In this document: positions 60,289 through 64,000 of the stretch, piece after piece
How positions within the stretch are numbered: position 1 is the stretch's first letter
Layout: each line of letters opens with the position of its first letter
Assembly (NCBI RefSeq): GCF_021568855.1
Contig: NZ_JAKGUG010000004.1
Coordinates: forward strand, 248,001-312,000
Source: Dethiosulfovibrio russensis
GTDB taxonomy: Bacteria > Synergistota > Synergistia > Synergistales > Dethiosulfovibrionaceae
Length of the DNA stretch: 64,000 nt
Direction of reading: 5' to 3'
Notes under the pieces: generated by a model
Databases searched by the model: none
Told to the model about the DNA's origin: nothing
The model's input: the letters and a program-made list of their open reading frames with translations, nothing else
Program-made: the position numbers and the translations under genes

Positions 60289-61632
60289 CTACTCCTCGGA
60301 CCAAAGTTTTTTCCACCTGGTATCGGAAAGAAAATCGTCCATACGGTCTCGGGCCCTGAGAGCTACTCTACGGCATCGCTCGGGCTTCAGCTTTATCCTC
60401 TCCCCCAGCGAGGGAAATATGCCCAAATTGACGTTGGTAGGCTGAAAACGCTTCACAGTGTCGTCGGAAAGTCGATTCAGCAAGGCGCCTATGGCGGTCT
60501 CCACAGGCCATTCCGGGAGGGGCAGCTCCATGTTGGAGGACAGGAGGTTAAGCGCCGCCACCATGCCCATGGCCACGCTCTCGACGTATCCCTCCACCCC
60601 GGATATCTGTCCTGCAAGATAGATATCCTCTGCACCGCCTCTGAAACGAAGATGTCCGTCCAGGACCTTGGGAGCATTGACATATATGTTTCTATGCATG
60701 ACTCCCTTGCGGACGAACTCCACGTTTTCCAGCCCTGGGATGAGCCGGAAGACTCTGTCCTGCTCCCCCCACTTAAGGTTGGTCTGGAAACCGACTATGT
60801 TGTAGACCGAACCGTCTCTATTGTCCTGCCTGAGCTGGACCACCGCAAAGAAACGCTCTCCCGTAACGGGATGCTCCAGTCCTACCGGACGGAGAGGGCC
60901 GAAACACAGGGTATCGGGGCCCCTTTCCGCCAGAGCCTCTACGGGCATACACCCCTCGAAGTACTTTATCTTGCTCTCGAAGTCGTGACGGGGGGCTCTC
61001 TCCGCCTCCAGAAGGGCCTTGTGAAAAGCACGATACTGTTCCTCGTTCATAGGACAGTTTATGTAGTCTCCGCCCTCTTCCTCGGAGTATCTGTCTTTTC
61101 TGTAGGCTACGGTCATGTCTATGGTGTCAGACAGCACCAGAGGCGCTACCGCATCGTAGAAGAAGAGGGACTCTTCTCCCGCCAGCTCTCCTATGGATCT
61201 GGCCAAGGGCTCGGAGGTGAGGGGACCGGTGGCCAATATCGCCGGGCCCTCCGGAACTTCTTCGACCTCCCGTCGTTCCACCTGTATTAGTGGATGGGAC
61301 AGCAGCTCATCCGTCACAGAAGCGGCAAAGCCATCTCTGTCGACCGCAAGGGCCTTTCCAGCCGGAACGGAGTTTTCGTCGGCGACCTTCATGATCAGGC
61401 TGCCCAAGGCCCTAAGCTCGGATTTGAGTATGCCTGCCGGGGTCGTTTCGGTGTCCCCTCCCAGGGAGTTGCTGCACACCAGCTCGGCGAAGAGGTCGGT
61501 CCTATGGGCCGGAGATGGAACCTGAGGTCTCATTTCCACGAGGGTGACAGGTACGCCCCTCTTCGCAATCTGCCAGGCCGCCTCGGAGCCGGCCAAGCCG
61601 GCACCGACGACCGTTACTCTTCTGGGCATCAT
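60289..61632 (-). CDS. trmFO: Folate/FAD-dependent tRNA (uracil-54-C5) methyltransferase TrmFO
   Basis: A 447-aa flavoprotein with an N-terminal FAD-binding motif (VTVVGAGLAGSEAAWQIAKRGVPVTLVEMRP), a conserved CNSLGGD segment, and the C-terminal GQISGVEGYVESVAMG stretch typical of GidA/TrmFO. It makes ribothymidine at position 54 of tRNA using methylenetetrahydrofolate. ATG 61632 overlaps the topA stop as ATGA. The topA-trmFO pair is the B. subtilis topA-gid arrangement. Confidence 0.95.
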   Translation of the reverse strand: MMPRRVTVVGAGLAGSEAAWQIAKRGVPVTLVEMRPQVPSPAHRTDLFAELVCSNSLGGDTETTPAGILKSELRALGSLIMKVADENSVPAGKALAVDRDGFAASVTDELLSHPLIQVERREVEEVPEGPAILATGPLTSEPLARSIGELAGEESLFFYDAVAPLVLSDTIDMTVAYRKDRYSEEEGGDYINCPMNEEQYRAFHKALLEAERAPRHDFESKIKYFEGCMPVEALAERGPDTLCFGPLRPVGLEHPVTGERFFAVVQLRQDNRDGSVYNIVGFQTNLKWGEQDRVFRLIPGLENVEFVRKGVMHRNIYVNAPKVLDGHLRFRGGAEDIYLAGQISGVEGYVESVAMGMVAALNLLSSNMELPLPEWPVETAIGALLNRLSDDTVKRFQPTNVNLGIFPSLGERIKLKPERCRRVALRARDRMDDFLSDTRWKKLWSEE

Positions 61633-63758
61633 TCGACCCCCTTATGGCCGCATTGGGTGCATACGGGGGTACGGGATCTGCCCTTGTATTCCATAAGTCC
61701 CCCGCATTCGGGACATTTCTCGGCGGCTGGCTTGTTCCAGGAGACGAAATCGCAGTCGGGGTATCTGGAGCAACCGTAGAAGATCCTTCCCTTCTTGCTC
61801 TTTCTCTGGACAACCTCTCCGCCCTTGTCGGAGCCGCATTTAGGACAGGGAACCCCGATTTTCTTCAGGATAGGCCTGGTGTATTTGCATTCCGGATAGC
61901 CGCTGCAGGCTATGAATTCGCCGAAACGTCCTCTTTTCTTCACCAGAGGTTTGCCGCATTCGGGGCAGTCCTCGCCGATGAATTCTGGCGGAGGCGGCGG
62001 AACCTTTGGGGCCTTTTCCGCCTCGGCTATGGCCCTCGTAAAGGGTTCCCAGAACTGGGATACGACTTCTACCCAGTCTCTCTCGTTTTCCTCCACCAGG
62101 TCCAGAGATTCCTCCATGGTGGCGGTGAACCCGGTGTTGACTATAGGCGATACGCTGTCACCGTCAAAATGATCGAGGAGAAAACCGTCCACCGATCGTC
62201 CCAGAGCGGTGGGGACCAGGTGCTTTTCGTCGTCTTTCTCGACGTAGGCTCTGTCGTACAGGGTTTCGACTATGGATGCGTAGGTGGATGGCCTTCCGAC
62301 ACCCTCGTCTTCCAGGGTCTTTATGAGGCTTGCCTCGGTGAAACGTGCGGGGGGCTTTGTCTCTTTTCTCTCCTGGTCCATTCGGTCGACCGAGAGGGTC
62401 TCGCCTTCGACGGCGGGAGACACTATGTCGTCCTTGGTCTCTATGGGCCAGACGGCACCCCACCCCTCGAAACGAACGACCGCTCCCTTCTGTCTGAGAC
62501 CGTAGGGTCCCGAGGCGGCCTCGACCGTAGAGTTATCTATCTTGGCAGGAGTCATCTGACAGGCCACGGTTCGACGCCATATGAGGTCGTAGAGACGATA
62601 CTGCTCCGGGGTAAGCTCCGATTTTATATCCTCCGGCTTCAGGGATATGTCGGTGGGACGGATGGCCTCGTGAGCGTCCTGAGACCTCCCCTTGGAGGAA
62701 AAAACGTTTGCCTTTTCCGGAAGGTAGTTTTTACCCCATCCCTTGGAGATCAGGTCCCTTATGGAGCCGATGGCCTCGGGAGCCAGTCTAAGACTGTCGG
62801 TTCTCATGTAGGTTATGAGACCTGTAAGTCCTCTGCCGTGTATGTTTATGCCCTCGAACAGAGACTGGGCCACCCTCATGGCCCGACGAGGGGAAAAACC
62901 GAGTCTCCTCGCGGCTTCCTGCTGCAGCGTGCTGGTCTTCAAGGGAGCGGGGGCCTTTCTGCGTCCCTCTCTGGTGGTAAAGGAGGTGACTGTTATGCCC
63001 TCTCTCTTTACCGTGTCGACTATTTCCTGGGCTTTTTCGGCACTGTCTATTTTCATGGGACGACCCTTGACCATGAGGGTCTTTCCGTCTTTTTTCTCTA
63101 CTTTCAGATGGTAGCTACGGCCGTCCTCCGAGCTTCCGTCGACCTCCACTATCCAGTAGGGCTGAGGCTCGAAGGTCTCTATCTCTTTCTCTCTACGGCA
63201 AAGTATGGTCAAGGCCACGGATTGCACCCTTCCGGCGGAAAGGCCGTATCTTATCTTCTTCCATAGCAGCGGGCTGAGGGTATACCCCACCAGACGGTCC
63301 AGTACTCTTCTGGCCTGCTGGGCGTTGACCTTGGCCATGTCGATAGGCTCCGGATCGTCCAGGGCCTGAACCACCGCATCCTTCGTTATCTGGTGGACCC
63401 TTATGCGACATTCCGAGTCGGGATCTATGTCCATCAGACCGGCCAGGTGCCAGGCTATGGCCTCTCCCTCTCTATCGGGGTCGGAGGCCAGAAGAACCTT
63501 GCGGCTCTTGGAGGCCAGGGAGACCAGCTCCTTCTTGATCTTGGCCTTTCCCTTGACCAATATGTATTCCGGCTGAAAGTTGGAGTCCACATCTATGGCC
63601 AGGCGGCTTTTAGGAAGGTCCATTATGTGCCCCACGCTGGCCTTGACGGTGTAGCCCGGACCTAACATTTTAGTGAGGGTTTTCGCCTTCGTGGGAGACT
63701 CTACCACCACCAGTACCGTTCCGGTATCGCTTTTAGTTTTTTTCTTCGCTTTAGCCAT
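61629..63758 (-). CDS. topA: DNA topoisomerase I
   Basis: A 709-aa type IA topoisomerase. Toprim motifs VVVESPTKAKTL (15-26) and ASDPDREGEAIAWHL, and the catalytic Tyr in GLITYMRTDSLRL are clear. Three Cys4 zinc-ribbon modules end the protein: CPECGKPLVKK...CSGYPEC, CPKCGSDKG...CSRYPDC and CPECGGLMEYKG...CTQCG. It relaxes negative supercoils behind polymerases. The ATG 63758 start is preceded by GGAGG. It heads the part of the block shared with Bacillus. Confidence 0.97.
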   Translation of the reverse strand: MAKAKKKTKSDTGTVLVVVESPTKAKTLTKMLGPGYTVKASVGHIMDLPKSRLAIDVDSNFQPEYILVKGKAKIKKELVSLASKSRKVLLASDPDREGEAIAWHLAGLMDIDPDSECRIRVHQITKDAVVQALDDPEPIDMAKVNAQQARRVLDRLVGYTLSPLLWKKIRYGLSAGRVQSVALTILCRREKEIETFEPQPYWIVEVDGSSEDGRSYHLKVEKKDGKTLMVKGRPMKIDSAEKAQEIVDTVKREGITVTSFTTREGRRKAPAPLKTSTLQQEAARRLGFSPRRAMRVAQSLFEGINIHGRGLTGLITYMRTDSLRLAPEAIGSIRDLISKGWGKNYLPEKANVFSSKGRSQDAHEAIRPTDISLKPEDIKSELTPEQYRLYDLIWRRTVACQMTPAKIDNSTVEAASGPYGLRQKGAVVRFEGWGAVWPIETKDDIVSPAVEGETLSVDRMDQERKETKPPARFTEASLIKTLEDEGVGRPSTYASIVETLYDRAYVEKDDEKHLVPTALGRSVDGFLLDHFDGDSVSPIVNTGFTATMEESLDLVEENERDWVEVVSQFWEPFTRAIAEAEKAPKVPPPPPEFIGEDCPECGKPLVKKRGRFGEFIACSGYPECKYTRPILKKIGVPCPKCGSDKGGEVVQRKSKKGRIFYGCSRYPDCDFVSWNKPAAEKCPECGGLMEYKGRSRTPVCTQCGHKGVE

Positions 63759-63773
63759 CCGTCGCCTCCTCTC

Positions 63774-64000
63774 TCAACAGATCCAGGAAGGGGCCCCGTC
63801 GTTTTTACGGATGGCCCATTCGGGTCCGTGACATATGTCTATGAAAAAAGTATCCACGAATGCGCTGAATATCTCGGCGTCGACGGGACGATGATGACTT
63901 CTGCCGAAAGCTACCGCCTCATCGATGGCTTTTTCAACGACCTCGGAGGGGACGTCTTTACAGGCAAGATAGCGATAGACCATGGTCTGAGCGTCCATAT
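63774..64000 (-). CDS. Unknown protein upstream of topA, 5' end possibly outside window
   Basis: Seventy-four codons are seen from ATG 63998 to a stop at 63774, and the frame may continue beyond the right edge, so the start cannot be settled. The visible part is acidic and helical (YRYLACKDVPSEVVEKAIDEAVAFG) with a later DTFFIDICHGPEW segment containing Cys and His. I do not recognise it. In B. subtilis the gene here is dprA, but nothing in this stretch supports DprA. It lies 15 nt upstream of topA, so co-transcription is likely. Confidence 0.5.
   Translation of the reverse strand, partial: MDAQTMVYRYLACKDVPSEVVEKAIDEAVAFGRSHHRPVDAEIFSAFVDTFFIDICHGPEWAIRKNDGAPSWIC

Noticed and set aside
61644-63266. 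A 540-codon plus-strand reading frame opposite topA
   Set aside because: It mirrors the codon phase of topA, has no recognisable motif, and topA itself is certain. Similar long mirror frames lie opposite cheA (22759-24309), flhA (29043-30299), motA/motB (37844-39157) and lpxK (191-1222, 1436-2218).
1-64000. CRISPR arrays, insertion sequences, prophage or attachment sites
   Set aside because: I saw no regularly spaced repeats, transposase motifs or terminal inverted repeats; the only clear tandem repeats are inside fliK, and XerC is in its conserved chromosomal position rather than an integrase.

Overview
The window is a bacterial chromosome segment of roughly mid-50s % GC (judged by eye). 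Every protein and RNA gene I can support is on the minus strand, so transcription runs from high to low coordinates throughout. The organism looks like a diderm, flagellated member of the Synergistota, possibly Dethiosulfovibrio-like; the phylum is inferred and the genus is a guess. It carries lipid A and outer-membrane genes (lpxA, C, D, I, B, K, msbA, bamA). It also carries a Bacillus-type block topA-trmFO-xerC-hslV-hslU-codY followed by the fla/che genes in nearly Bacillus order.

Layout in the direction of transcription. (1) 64000-60160: end of an unidentified gene, topA and trmFO, closed by a hairpin terminator. (2) 60120-55500: xerC-hslV-hslU-codY-flgB-flgC, closed by a terminator. (3) 55490-52410: an interruption with a lytic transglycosylase, htpG and an SSB-like gene, closed by a strong terminator. 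(4) 52330-17460: a very long fla/che block: fliE-F-G-H-I-J, a soluble-looking transglycosylase, motE-like, fliK, flgD, flgE, flbD, motA-motB, fliL, fliM, fliY, cheY, fliO-P-Q-R, flhB, flhA, flhF, flhG, a PilZ gene, cheB, cheA, cheC, cheD, fliA, fapA, three unknown genes and an S1-domain gene. (5) 17455-15885: a DUF501 gene, a tRNA operon (Lys-Glu-Thr) with a clear promoter and terminator, and a histidine phosphatase. (6) 15860-1: an envelope operon led by a small sigma factor and a single-pass membrane protein, then bamA, an unknown exported protein, lpxD, lpxC, fabZ, lpxA, kdsC-like, an LptF/LptG permease, lpxI, lpxB, an LpxB-like glycosyltransferase, msbA, and an LpxK fused to another LpxB-like domain that runs off the left edge.

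How the parts work together. Region 4 encodes most of the basal body, export gate, hook, motor and core chemotaxis signalling. CheW, filament genes and the distal rod genes are not here. Region 6 encodes a nearly complete Raetz pathway from UDP-GlcNAc to lipid IVA plus flipping, one LPS-export permease subunit and the barrel-assembly protein. Overlapping stop/start pairs (ATGA, GTGA, TTGA) indicate tight translational coupling there.

Most notable points: the LpxK fusion and three LpxB-fold modules in one operon; the sigma factor and possible membrane regulator heading the envelope operon; a repeat-expanded FliK; a hook protein with a duplicated module of foreign codon use; a FliY with altered phosphatase residues; an NPTT site in FlhB; and a predicted leaderless xerC. 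There is no gene-free stretch longer than 300 bases; the largest gaps (60107-60288 and 52282-52454) hold the promoters and terminators listed.
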